From positions 119,695-183,694 of the forward strand of contig NZ_JBATXG010000032.1 in NCBI RefSeq assembly GCF_049673105.1: a stretch of 64,000 bases of DNA, given 5' to 3'. This DNA is from Castellaniella sp049673105. GTDB lineage: Bacteria; Pseudomonadota; Gammaproteobacteria; Burkholderiales; Burkholderiaceae_B. The notes below the pieces were generated by a model that saw only the letters and a list, made by a program, of their open reading frames with translations, was not told the DNA's origin and did no database searches. Shown one piece after another: positions 1 to 8,432 of the stretch (positions are counted from its first letter, which is position 1; every line of letters begins with the position of its first letter). The translations under genes were made by a program, and so were the position numbers.

Positions 1-626
1 ATTTCGATGCGGTGCGGTTCGTGCATCATATTGGCCGCCAGCTTGGCGACCGTGCCATCCAGTGTCGCGGAAAACAGCAGAGTCTGCCGATCCTTCGGTG
101 TCGCGCCGACGATGGTTTCGATGTCTTCGATGAAGCCCATGTCCAGCATGCGATCGGCTTCGTCCAGAATCAGCGTCTGCACGGTGGACAGATTCACGCG
201 TCGGGCCTGCAGGTGATCGATCAGGCGGCCCGGGGTTGCCACCAGCACGTCCACGCGCTTGGACAGGGATTGGATCTGGGCGCCGTAAGGCATGCCGCCG
301 ACGACCGTGGCCACGCGCAGGCCTCCCAGGTGCTTGCCGTAGGCGCGGGTGGCGTCGGCCACCTGCATGGCCAGTTCGCGAGTGGGCGTCAGCACCAGCA
401 CTTGTACGCCGCGCCCGCCGGAGCCGGTGCGGCGGCTGAGCTGTTGCAGCGAGGGCAGCATAAAGGCGGCGGTCTTGCCGCTGCCCGTTTGCGAAGACAC
501 CATCAGGTCCTGGCCGGCCAGCGCCTTGGGAATGGCGGCGGCTTGCACCGAGGTGGGAGTAGCGATGCCCTGTTCCTGAAGAGCGGACACGAGCTTGGGG
601 TCGAGCCCCAGAGAGTCGAAAGACAT
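1..626 (-). CDS. DEAD-box ATP-dependent RNA helicase, N-terminal part (cut by window edge)
   Basis: About 208 residues are visible, beginning at the ATG whose complement lies at 624-626 and running off the left edge. The helicase order is clear: Q-motif region with GIATPTSVQ near residue 25, Walker A SSQTGSGKT near 50, PTREL near 90, TPGRL near 130, the DEAD box in ILDEADRMLDMGF near 155, and SATL near 190. The second RecA domain lies outside the window. RhlE-like proteins begin in this way, so an RhlE-type helicase for ribosome assembly or mRNA decay is the best guess. The family is certain and the subfamily is inferred. Confidence 0.93.
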   Translation of the reverse strand, partial: MSFDSLGLDPKLVSALQEQGIATPTSVQAAAIPKALAGQDLMVSSQTGSGKTAAFMLPSLQQLSRRTGSGGRGVQVLVLTPTRELAMQVADATRAYGKHLGGLRVATVVGGMPYGAQIQSLSKRVDVLVATPGRLIDHLQARRVNLSTVQTLILDEADRMLDMGFIEDIETIVGATPKDRQTLLFSATLDGTVAKLAANMMHEPHRIE

Positions 627-883
627 GAGTTCCTTGGCCCGCTAGAGCGGGTGATGTGCTGCGAGGCGCCAGAGATGGCCCCGCCGGGTTGCTGCTGTGG
701 ATGTCTGCCACGCAGAATCAGTCGCATGTGCCGACCGGGTCAACCCAAAATAGCGCATCTATCAGGGTGTTCCGTTTATCAATCCGTCTGTGCGGAAAAG
801 AACACCCGGCGCAAGCCAAGGTCAGGAGGTCAGAAAACAGGCAATCCAGCACTATAGCATAAGTAATAACCCTTATTCAATCA

Positions 884-1369
884 TTATTCAACAATGGGCA
901 CCGATGTGTCGAATTTGCTGCGACTGGTGGCGAAAAAGCTGCGGACGTTGCGAATTCGGGGGTCTCCCGTCAGGCGGCGCAGCGCCAGATCCTGGTAGGC
1001 GGCCATGTCGGCGACCTGTGCTATCAGCACGAAATCAGGGCCGCTGCTGACGCGGTAGCACTGCTGGATGGCGGCTTCGCTGACGAAGCCCGCCTCGACC
1101 GCGTCCAGTTGCGCCGCTGCCTGGGCATCCAGAGAGACTTCAATGATGACGGTCAGGGCAGCACCCAGCCGCGCCGGGTCCAGCAGAGCGACCTGGCGCA
1201 GGATCAGGCCGGATTGCATCAGCTTGCGCACACGGCGTAGGCAGGTGGGGGGAGACGCATGCACGCGGGCAGCCAGATCCAGGTTGCTCAGCGAGCAATC
1301 CTGCTGCAGCTGGCTCAGGATGCGGCGATCCAGATCGTCAAGCTCGGGCGGGGGGGAATCGAGTGGCAT
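884..1369 (-). CDS. Lrp/AsnC family transcriptional regulator
   Basis: 161 residues, the usual length for the family. An N-terminal helix-turn-helix (LDDLDRRILSQLQQD through PPTCLRRVRKL, residues 10-50) is followed by an alpha/beta ligand domain (RAM fold, about 70-150). Such proteins are DNA-binding oligomers that sense amino acids or related small molecules. The gene is divergent from glmS, and the space between them carries three AT-rich dyads, one of which overlaps a perfect TATAAT on this gene's own strand, so autoregulation is likely. The effector and the targets beyond itself cannot be read from sequence. Confidence 0.92.
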   Translation of the reverse strand: MPLDSPPPELDDLDRRILSQLQQDCSLSNLDLAARVHASPPTCLRRVRKLMQSGLILRQVALLDPARLGAALTVIIEVSLDAQAAAQLDAVEAGFVSEAAIQQCYRVSSGPDFVLIAQVADMAAYQDLALRRLTGDPRIRNVRSFFATSRSKFDTSVPIVE

Positions 1370-1392
1370 GAATGCAGTCCGTTCGGTCGGTA

Positions 1393-1467
1393 ATGAAATT
1401 ATATTTCATGTTGTTTTGCAAGAGAAATATAAATTCATTAGAAGCAAAAAATAGAAATCATATTTCT
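1393..1467. promoter_or_regulatory. Three phased dyads between the Lrp-type gene and glmS
   Basis: Perfect dyad 1 is ATGAAAT-TAT-ATTTCAT at 1393-1409 (centre 1401). Perfect dyad 3 is AGAAAT-CAT-ATTTCT at 1453-1467 (centre 1460). A degenerate middle site, AGAAAT-ATA-AATTCA at 1423-1437, is centred at 1430. The centres are therefore 29 and 30 bp apart, close to three helical turns, as expected for an Lrp-type octamer binding one DNA face. Dyad 1 covers TATAAT on the minus strand (1398-1403), probably the -10 of the regulator gene. The shared half-site is roughly RGAAAT. Confidence 0.65.
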
Positions 1468-1557
1468 TGCGGGTCGGGACACAATAGCGGCTGAACAGGA
1501 CTGGCACGGGTGGTTATGGCCTGCGCCCCCTATGGATTGCATTCAGGAGTATCCCCT

Positions 1558-3390
1558 ATGTGTGGCATCGTCGGCGCCGTGGCGCGTCACAATATCGTTC
1601 CCATCTTGCTGGAAGGTCTGCGCCGTCTGGAATACCGCGGCTACGATTCCTGCGGGGTGGCTGTGCATACCGGCACCGGCCTGCTGCGGGTGCGCAGCAC
1701 CCAGCGTGTGGCGGAACTGATCGCCCAGGCGGACCAGGACAATGTCCAGGGGCTGACGGGGATTGCACACACGCGCTGGGCCACGCATGGGGCACCCCTG
1801 ACGCATAACGCGCATCCGCATTTCTCCGGTCCGGACGGCGGTGCGCCGCGCATCGCGCTGGTGCACAACGGCATCATCGAAAATCATGATGCGCTGCGGG
1901 CGGAACTGCAGGCGGCAGGCTATACCTTTCATAGCCAGACCGATACCGAAGTGATCGCCCACCTGGTGGACCACCTGTACGATGGCGACTTGTTTGCCGC
2001 CGTTCAGCAGGCCACTCGGCGCCTGGAAGGCGCCTACGCCATCGCCGTATTCTGCGCTCAGGAACCTCATCGCGTGGTCGGCGCTCGCCAGGGGTCTCCG
2101 CTGGTGGTGGGCTGCAGCGAGCAGGGCAACTACCTGGCGTCGGATGCGCTGGCGCTGGCGGGCACGACGGATCAGATCATGTATCTGGAAGACGGCGACG
2201 TGGTGGACTTGCAACTGTCGCGCGTCTGGGTCAGCGACGCCCAGGGCCAGCCAGTCGAGCGGGCCGTGCATACCGTTCAGGCCCACACGGGCGAGGCCGA
2301 ACTGGGTCCCTACCGCCATTTCATGCAAAAAGAAATCTTCGAGCAGCCGCGTGCGGTGGGCGACACCCTGCAGGGGATCGACGCCATCATGCCGGAACTG
2401 TTCGGCGATGGCGCCCACGGGGTGTTCAAATCCATCGATCGGGTGCTGATCCTGGCCTGCGGCACCAGCTATTACGCCGGCCTGACGGCGCGCTACTGGA
2501 TCGAGTCGATCGCCGGGATCCCCGTCAACGTCGAAATCGCCAGCGAATACCGCTACAGGACCAGTGTGCCCGATCCGCGCACTCTGGTCGTGACCATTTC
2601 CCAATCGGGCGAGACCGCCGATACCCTGGCTGCCCTGAAGCATGCCCGCAGTCTGGGCATGGATCACACCCTGACCATCTGCAACGTCGCCACCAGCGCC
2701 ATGGTGCGCGAATGCAAGCTGGCCTTCATCACCCGCGCAGGGGTGGAGATCGGCGTGGCATCCACCAAGGCTTTCACCACTCAGTTGACGGCCCTGTACT
2801 TGCTGACTCTGGCGCTGGCCCAGACGCGAGGGCGGCTGGATGATGCCGCCGAGCAGCAGGCCGTCAAGTCCCTGCGTCACCTGCCGGTGGCTATTTCCGC
2901 CGTGTTGGCTCTGGAACCGCAGATCATCGCCTGGGCCGAGCGCTTCGCCAGCAAGGAACACGCCTTGTTCCTGGGGCGCGGCATGCACTATCCCATTGCA
3001 CTGGAAGGCGCATTGAAGCTGAAGGAAATCAGTTATATCCACGCCGAGGCCTATCCCGCCGGCGAGCTGAAACACGGCCCGCTGGCGCTGGTGACCGACG
3101 CCATGCCGGTCGTCACCGTAGCGCCGCATGACGAACTGCTGGAGAAACTCAAGTCCAATATGCAGGAAGTCCGTGCACGCGGCGGGGAACTCTATGTCTT
3201 TGCCGACGCCGATTCGCAGATCGTGGGCGCGGAAGGGATGCACGTCATCCGCCTGCCTGAACACTATGGCAAGCTGTCCCCGATCCTGCACACGGTGCCA
3301 CTGCAATTGCTGGCGTACCACACGGCCTGCGTCAGGGGCACGGACGTGGATAAGCCGCGCAATCTGGCGAAGAGCGTGACGGTGGAATAA
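1558..3390 (+). CDS. glmS: Glutamine--fructose-6-phosphate aminotransferase (isomerizing)
   Basis: 610 residues, matching the E. coli enzyme length. It makes glucosamine-6-phosphate from fructose-6-phosphate and glutamine, the first step toward UDP-GlcNAc for peptidoglycan and LPS, in the cytoplasm. The start is the ATG at 1558, because the mature enzyme needs the N-terminal nucleophile Cys in MCGIVGAV; an upstream in-frame ATG at 1510 would bury it. AGGAG lies about 8 bases before this ATG. The glutaminase domain (2-240) contains RGYDSCGV and the HTRWATHG region; two SIS domains (about 290-600) contain GTSYYAG and SQSGETADT. The C-terminus AKSVTVE is the conserved lysine-containing tail. Confidence 0.97.
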   Translation: MCGIVGAVARHNIVPILLEGLRRLEYRGYDSCGVAVHTGTGLLRVRSTQRVAELIAQADQDNVQGLTGIAHTRWATHGAPLTHNAHPHFSGPDGGAPRIALVHNGIIENHDALRAELQAAGYTFHSQTDTEVIAHLVDHLYDGDLFAAVQQATRRLEGAYAIAVFCAQEPHRVVGARQGSPLVVGCSEQGNYLASDALALAGTTDQIMYLEDGDVVDLQLSRVWVSDAQGQPVERAVHTVQAHTGEAELGPYRHFMQKEIFEQPRAVGDTLQGIDAIMPELFGDGAHGVFKSIDRVLILACGTSYYAGLTARYWIESIAGIPVNVEIASEYRYRTSVPDPRTLVVTISQSGETADTLAALKHARSLGMDHTLTICNVATSAMVRECKLAFITRAGVEIGVASTKAFTTQLTALYLLTLALAQTRGRLDDAAEQQAVKSLRHLPVAISAVLALEPQIIAWAERFASKEHALFLGRGMHYPIALEGALKLKEISYIHAEAYPAGELKHGPLALVTDAMPVVTVAPHDELLEKLKSNMQEVRARGGELYVFADADSQIVGAEGMHVIRLPEHYGKLSPILHTVPLQLLAYHTACVRGTDVDKPRNLAKSVTVE

Positions 3391-3416
3391 GCCCCATCCC
3401 GGCCTGAGCGTCCTGT

Positions 3417-3435
3417 CGCCGTCTTTCCGACGGCG
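3417..3435 (+). terminator. Possible hairpin after glmS
   Basis: A 7-bp stem CGCCGTC / GACGGCG with the loop TTTCC begins 27 bases after the glmS stop. No U-run follows, so it may only be an RNA-stabilising or weak terminator hairpin. Confidence 0.3.
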
Positions 3436-3628
3436 CAGCGGCGCCGGCCAGCTTTGCATTTCAAGCATCGACGACGCACGCTGTCCGCCGTCACCCTATC
3501 CCCTGTCTGCGGACGTCTCCCTTGCGCTAACGGCCTTCGCCGTGCAGCGGGTTCCTGGCCGCCCATACATCCCCCACCAGGAAAACCCCTAATTACAGGA
3601 ACTGCAGCGCTCGTTAGACTGGCAACGT

Positions 3629-3660
3629 TTAATACATTAACCGAGTTCAATATATTGAAC
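3629..3660. promoter_or_regulatory. AT-rich palindromes just upstream of the IclR-type gene
   Basis: A perfect 16-bp palindrome GTTCAATATATTGAAC lies at 3645-3660 and ends three bases before the proposed ATG at 3664. A second short dyad, TTAAT-AC-ATTAA, is at 3629-3640. No Shine-Dalgarno is visible between the palindrome and the ATG, so the operator, promoter and start region overlap. This is a natural place for autorepression by the IclR-family protein, or for control of the whole downstream operon. Confidence 0.55.
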
Positions 3661-3663
3661 TTC

Positions 3664-4425
3664 ATGTCTATGGCTGATCAGGAAGACACCAGTAAAAGAG
3701 GTTCCTCGCGGGTCCTGGAACTCATCGAGTGGATGGCGCAACAGTCCGAACCGATTGCGCTCAGCGACGCAGTGCGCGATCTGGCGTGGCCGAAAAGCAC
3801 CACTTTGCTTCTGCTGCGGCTATTGGTGCAGCGCGGCTACGCGCAGCAGGATGCTGATCAGCGCTATCTCTTGCAGCGCTTGCCGGGCGAGCCCTCCCTG
3901 GGGGCGCCGGCCTGGGGCACCGTGGTGCGGATGATTCGTCCGATTCTCGAAGAGGCAGTTGGTGCGACCCTGGAAACGGGGTGCATCGGAATACTGACAG
4001 TCGATATGCGACTGCGTTACATCACAAAGGTGCTGGCGCACAGGGAAATCCGCTATGACCGTGATATCAGCCGCACGCGTATCCCGCACCAGACGGCCAG
4101 TGGTCTGACCTTGCTGGCTGGACTGGATACAAGCGACTTGAGTGCATATCTGGCGCAACTGAATGGCGCCGACAGCGCGCAGGTCGAGGCCATCCGCGTC
4201 AGCATCGAGCAGTCCAGAAAAGCGGGATGCACCATCAATCTGGAAGGTCACATCGAAGGCGCTGCGGGCGTGGCCGCCCCGATCATGAACTCGACCGGCA
4301 GATGCATTGCTGCGCTCAATATCGCAGGCCCCCGCGAACGCATAGAAAAAAACCTTGATCAGATTTTAGAGGCGACCATCGACGCCGCTAGAAAAGCCAG
4401 CGATCTCATCGCGAAACGCTATTAG
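3664..4425 (+). CDS. IclR family transcriptional regulator
   Basis: 253 residues from the ATG at 3664, normal for IclR proteins; a longer frame begins at 3454 but would read through the palindrome and has no family support. The N-terminal winged HTH is about residues 10-75 (SRVLELIEWMAQ, then AWPKSTTLLLLRLL) and the effector domain about 80-250 (ILTVDMRLRYITKV, HQTASGLTLL, GAAGVAAPIMN). It is the first gene of a same-strand run, with only 26 bp to the binding-protein gene, so it probably senses the acid imported and degraded by the genes behind it. An alternative start is the ATG at 3670. Confidence 0.9.
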   Translation: MSMADQEDTSKRGSSRVLELIEWMAQQSEPIALSDAVRDLAWPKSTTLLLLRLLVQRGYAQQDADQRYLLQRLPGEPSLGAPAWGTVVRMIRPILEEAVGATLETGCIGILTVDMRLRYITKVLAHREIRYDRDISRTRIPHQTASGLTLLAGLDTSDLSAYLAQLNGADSAQVEAIRVSIEQSRKAGCTINLEGHIEGAAGVAAPIMNSTGRCIAALNIAGPRERIEKNLDQILEATIDAARKASDLIAKRY

Positions 4426-4451
4426 TCAGTTGAATCAGAGGAGACATAAGG

Positions 4452-5561
4452 ATGAAGAATTGGAAACTACGAGCGGCAACCCTCATGACGGCATCTGCCC
4501 TCATGGCGGCGGGCTCGCCGGCGCTGTCAGCTGATCTCCCGGATTACTATCCGGCTGATTATCAGCAATTGATTGATGCTTCAAAGAATGAAAACGGCCT
4601 CGTCATCTATTCGAACGTTGCCGATTACAACTGGAAGCCCGTGCTGGACGGTTTCAAGAAAGTCTATCCTTGGATCAAGGTCGAGACATTGGATCTGGGT
4701 TCGGGTACTGTCCATTCCCGTTGGGAAGCCGAAGCCGGCAGCCAGTCGCGCAGTGCGGACATCCTGGTGTCAGGCGCCAACGACCGCTGGGCCCGCTACG
4801 GCCTGGACAGCAAGATGATGCAGTACCAGTCGCCCGAAATCAGCAAGCTGCCGGACTTCTCCGTACCGTATCCGGGCGTGTTCGTGATGTCCACGGACCC
4901 CCTGGTGATTGCATACAACACGGCCTTGCTGGCGGAAGGCAAACGGCCCACCGGGTTCTCGTCCTTGGTCAAAGCGGCCACGGATGATCCCGCAGCCTAC
5001 AAGGGCCGCATCACCACATACGACGCAGCCAGGAACTCGTTCGGGCTGGCGTCCTGGTGGACCGTCCTGAACCAAAAGGGTGCGGAGGGCTGGGATAGTC
5101 TGAAGAAAATCGGTCCCATGATCCGGGGCGAAACGTCCGGCGGGACCATGAATGAAAAAATCGCCACCGGTGAATACCTGACCGGAGTCTACGTGTCCGG
5201 GATCACGATTTTTCCGCGTCTGGATCAGCCGGGCGGAAAGATCCTCGGGTTTGCCTTTCCCGATGATGGTACGCCGGTCATGATGCGCGGCATGGGTATT
5301 CCGCAGAACACGGCCAATCCGAATTCCGCCAAGCTGATGGTCGACTATATCCTCAGTAAGGCGGGCCAGGAATTGATCGGGGCCGGCGGCTTGACGCCCT
5401 ATCGCGAGGGCATCGATAGCACCAATGTGCGCTATACCTTCCAGTCGATTGCCGATCAGGTGGGCAAGGACAATATGATCATTGTCGGTTTCGACAAGGC
5501 GTTGATCGATCAAGCGGAAGATTTCTCGAAGCAGTGGACTGCTGCCATGTCTGGCAAGTAA
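4452..5561 (+). CDS. ABC transporter periplasmic substrate-binding protein (Fe3+/AfuA-like fold family)
   Basis: 369 residues with a signal peptide (KLRAATLMTASALMAAGS, cleavage near ALSA-D). It belongs to the extracellular solute-binding group that includes ferric-ion (AfuA/FbpA) and organophosphonate binding proteins. The paired tyrosines that bind iron in FbpA are not seen in the expected C-terminal region (only GGLTPYREG), so iron is doubtful. The neighbours (CoA-transferase, CitE-like lyase) point to an organic acid, which is inference. The SD (AGGAG, then AAGG next to the ATG) is strong. A hairpin follows the stop and may raise its mRNA level over the permease. Confidence 0.88.
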   Translation: MKNWKLRAATLMTASALMAAGSPALSADLPDYYPADYQQLIDASKNENGLVIYSNVADYNWKPVLDGFKKVYPWIKVETLDLGSGTVHSRWEAEAGSQSRSADILVSGANDRWARYGLDSKMMQYQSPEISKLPDFSVPYPGVFVMSTDPLVIAYNTALLAEGKRPTGFSSLVKAATDDPAAYKGRITTYDAARNSFGLASWWTVLNQKGAEGWDSLKKIGPMIRGETSGGTMNEKIATGEYLTGVYVSGITIFPRLDQPGGKILGFAFPDDGTPVMMRGMGIPQNTANPNSAKLMVDYILSKAGQELIGAGGLTPYREGIDSTNVRYTFQSIADQVGKDNMIIVGFDKALIDQAEDFSKQWTAAMSGK

Positions 5562-5574
5562 GTATCCGTCACCA

Positions 5575-5600
5575 GGGCCTATCTCTGCCGGGATAGGCCC
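5575..5600 (+). other. Intra-operon hairpin between binding-protein and permease genes
   Basis: A 9-bp perfect stem GGGCCTATC / GATAGGCCC with an 8-base loop begins 13 bases after the binding-protein stop and ends 20 bases before the permease ATG. No U-run follows. Hairpins in this position in ABC operons usually protect the upstream mRNA from 3' decay, giving excess binding protein. Confidence 0.55.
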
Positions 5601-5620
5601 ATCTTGAAGATATACGTCCC

Positions 5621-7360
5621 ATGTCCAAATCTCCGTCAAAAGCAATGGATGCGCTTCCTGTGCGTCAATTGCGCGTCATGCCCTCCCGCTCGTCCCTCAT
5701 TTTTTGGGTGGTAGCCTCGCTGACCGCAGTCCTGGTCCTCGGGCCCCTGGTGCCCATTGCTGCCCAAGCCCTGCTGGATAAGGCGCTGTACGTCGATACC
5801 GCAGTCCCTACGATCAACAATTTCTCCCGGCTGTTCACTGAAGCAGGCATGGGAGTCATTGCGCTCAATACGCTGTATTTTTCTTTCTTGACGATGGCGG
5901 TCGCTCAGATATTCGGGGCCGCGTCTGCCGTGCTGCTGGGGCGCACCGACCTGCCGGGCCGCCGTTGGATGGGCGAGATCATCCTGTGGCCGCTGTTCGT
6001 CAGCAATCTGGTGATTGCCTTTGGCTGGTTCACCATGTATGGGCCTTCCGGCTTCTTTACGCTGGCTTTGCGTTCCTGGTTGGGGTTCGAGCCCTGGAAT
6101 CTGTATACCTTGACCGGCATGGGCATCGTCGCCGGTCTGAGCCAGGCGCCGCTGACCCATCTGATGTGTATCGGGGCGGTGACCAGGGCTGATGCCCAGC
6201 TCGAATCCGCTGCGCGGTCGGTCGGCGCCAGTCCCATGAGGGCTCTGTGGAGCGTAACCATCCCCATGATGCGTCCTGCCTTGATCTACTCCGCCGTGCT
6301 CAATTTCGTGATCGGCGTCGAGATGCTGGCCATCCCCCTGGTGTTTGGCGGGCCAGAGGGCATCCAGACGATTACAACGTTCATTTACGACAAGGGCATC
6401 AATGCCGCGGTCGAATCCGACTACGGGCTCGTGAGCGCCGCCGCCGTCATCCTGCTGCTGGTGGTTGGTTTCCTGGTATGGCTGCAAGGGCGCCTGATGC
6501 GGGACGACGGGCGTTTTGTGACGGTGCGCGGCAAAGCGACACGACCGGCGATGGTCAGTCTGGGCGCCTGGCGCTGGACTGCGGGCATCTTGGTGTTTGC
6601 CTATGTCCTCTTGACCATCATATCCGTGTTCGTCGGGATATTGATGCGTGCCAGCACGACCTTTCTGACGCCGTTGGTACCTTTCTGGACTTTGTTCACG
6701 ACGGATAATTTCGAGCTAATTTTCGCGCATACCAGCTACATCCGCTCAATCACAAATTCGGTCGTCATTGCCCTGGTGGGCGGCGTGATCGGAACCGTGG
6801 TCGTCGTGTTGATCGCTTTCGTGGCGCGCCGCTCGAAGTTCCGCTACGCCAGAGCGTTGGAATACGTCGCGCTGTTGCCGCGTTCCCTGCCGGGCATCAT
6901 CGCCGGTCTGGGGTTCTTCTACGTCATCGTCTGGGTGCCAGGGTTTGACGCAGTGCGTGGAACCATATGGGTGCTGATAGGCGTATTCATACTGCGTTAT
7001 ATCCCGATCGGGTTTGGTACGGTGGCCCCCGCGCTCACGCAGATCGGCAACGAACTGGATCAGGCAGCTCGCATTTCCGGCGCCGACTGGTGGGTGACCA
7101 TGGTCCGCATCATTCTGCCCTTATTGAAGCCGGTCCTGTTTTCCACCTTTACATTGCTGTTCATCCATTTCTTCAAGGAATACGTCACAGCGGTGTTTCT
7201 CTATCAACCGGGGTCCGAAGTCATCGGGACCACGATGCTATCGCTATATACGCAAGGCGATGGCGGGCCGGTTTCGGCATTGGCAGCGATACAGGTCATC
7301 ATTACAGCGGTTTTCGTGCTGATCGCACGGCGCGTACTCGGAGTAAAAATCTATGGCTGA
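5621..7360 (+). CDS. ABC transporter permease, fused double-domain (AfuB/FbpB type)
   Basis: 579 residues with about twelve membrane segments arranged as two binding-protein-dependent permease domains (about 60-300 and 340-575). Each half carries an EAA-type loop: ESAARSVGASPMRALW with IPMMRP near 195, and QAARISGADWWVTMV with LPLLKP near 485. Both halves of the channel are thus in one chain, as in iron/2-aminoethylphosphonate-type systems. The 3' end overlaps the ATPase gene by 8 bp, implying translational coupling. The substrate is unknown. Confidence 0.9.
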   Translation: MSKSPSKAMDALPVRQLRVMPSRSSLIFWVVASLTAVLVLGPLVPIAAQALLDKALYVDTAVPTINNFSRLFTEAGMGVIALNTLYFSFLTMAVAQIFGAASAVLLGRTDLPGRRWMGEIILWPLFVSNLVIAFGWFTMYGPSGFFTLALRSWLGFEPWNLYTLTGMGIVAGLSQAPLTHLMCIGAVTRADAQLESAARSVGASPMRALWSVTIPMMRPALIYSAVLNFVIGVEMLAIPLVFGGPEGIQTITTFIYDKGINAAVESDYGLVSAAAVILLLVVGFLVWLQGRLMRDDGRFVTVRGKATRPAMVSLGAWRWTAGILVFAYVLLTIISVFVGILMRASTTFLTPLVPFWTLFTTDNFELIFAHTSYIRSITNSVVIALVGGVIGTVVVVLIAFVARRSKFRYARALEYVALLPRSLPGIIAGLGFFYVIVWVPGFDAVRGTIWVLIGVFILRYIPIGFGTVAPALTQIGNELDQAARISGADWWVTMVRIILPLLKPVLFSTFTLLFIHFFKEYVTAVFLYQPGSEVIGTTMLSLYTQGDGGPVSALAAIQVIITAVFVLIARRVLGVKIYG

Positions 7361-8432
7361 ACTCATCCTGGAAAATCTGTCCATCACCTATGGCGGCGTC
7401 AAGGCGGTAGATGATATTTCCCTAACGGTCGCCTCTGGTGAGTTTCTGACCCTGCTTGGGCCGTCCGGCTGCGGAAAGTCCACGACGCTGTTTGCGATTT
7501 CGGGGCTGAATGATGCGACCTCCGGTTGTATCCGCATGGGTCCCAGCGTGTTGTTCGACGGCGCCAACAAGGTTTCCCTGGAACCCGAACACCGAAATAT
7601 CGGTCTGGTTTTTCAGAGCTACGCGCTATGGCCGCATATGACCGTCGCGCAAAACCTTGCGTTCCCTCTGCGATTGCGCAAGGTAGACCGGGCCGAGCAG
7701 GTCCGGCGCATCGAGGAAGCCTTGAGCTTGGTCGAGATGGATTCTTTCGCGGAAAGATATCCCTTTGAATTGTCGGGCGGCCAGCAGCAACGCGTCGCCC
7801 TGGCGCGCGCCCTGGTCTATCGGCCCGGACTGCTGTTGCTGGACGAGCCGCTGTCGAACCTGGATGCAAAATTGCGTGAACGGGCGCGGGTGTGGCTCAG
7901 GGAACTCCAGGAACGCCTGGGCGTGACCACGGTCTACGTCACCCATGATCAGGCTGAAGCGCTGGCCGTGTCGGATCGGATCGCCGTCATGTCCGGAGGC
8001 AAGATTCGCCAGATCGGCACGCCGCACGAGATATACGAATCGCCCGCTGACGCCTTTGTGGCGGATTTCATCGGTTCCTCCAATTTCATGGACGGCACAC
8101 TATTGACCCATGATGGGCACTGGGCCAGCGTCAGGCTGGACGATGGCACCGTCATCCGCGCCGGCATCGGTCGCGAGGAACTGCGAGACCGTGTCATGCT
8201 GGCGGTGCGCCCAGAACGCCTGGAAGTTGCGTCTGGCCCCGGGGACAACGTTGTGCGAGTGCGGGTGGAGGCCAGCTCTTATCTGGGATCGGTCTATCAG
8301 CATGAGGTCTCGGGGCCCGGCGGGCGTTACCGTGTCCAGACGAGCCACCGCATGGAAGAGCAGGAGGTCTGGCTCCGCATTCCCCCAGAGGCGACGATGT
8401 TGTTTCAGGGTAGTGCCGGCGCTGGGAAATGA
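7353..8432 (+). CDS. ABC transporter ATP-binding protein with TOBE domain
   Basis: 359 residues. Walker A GPSGCGKST (near 35), Q-loop region FQSYALWPHMT, signature LSGGQQQR (near 140), Walker B LLLLDEPLSNLD and the H-loop VYVTHDQAEAL are all present. The C-terminal 100 residues fit a TOBE/regulatory domain of the PotA/FbpC/MalK class. It overlaps the permease by 8 bp and its stop overlaps the next start (ATGA), so the transporter and the CoA-transferase are one transcription unit. Confidence 0.94.
   Translation: MAELILENLSITYGGVKAVDDISLTVASGEFLTLLGPSGCGKSTTLFAISGLNDATSGCIRMGPSVLFDGANKVSLEPEHRNIGLVFQSYALWPHMTVAQNLAFPLRLRKVDRAEQVRRIEEALSLVEMDSFAERYPFELSGGQQQRVALARALVYRPGLLLLDEPLSNLDAKLRERARVWLRELQERLGVTTVYVTHDQAEALAVSDRIAVMSGGKIRQIGTPHEIYESPADAFVADFIGSSNFMDGTLLTHDGHWASVRLDDGTVIRAGIGREELRDRVMLAVRPERLEVASGPGDNVVRVRVEASSYLGSVYQHEVSGPGGRYRVQTSHRMEEQEVWLRIPPEATMLFQGSAGAGK

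Noticed and set aside
1370..1557. glmS ribozyme/riboswitch
   Set aside because: Its conserved core is not present; the gap holds only the Lrp-type dyads, and the class is found in Gram-positives.
1543..3468. 641-codon open frame antisense to glmS
   Set aside because: Typical mirror frame of a GC-rich gene: no family motif, and glmS is certain.
4452..8432. Ferric-iron importer
   Set aside because: Gene layout fits, but the receptor lacks the paired C-terminal tyrosines and the operon encodes CoA-acid enzymes, so an organic substrate is favoured.
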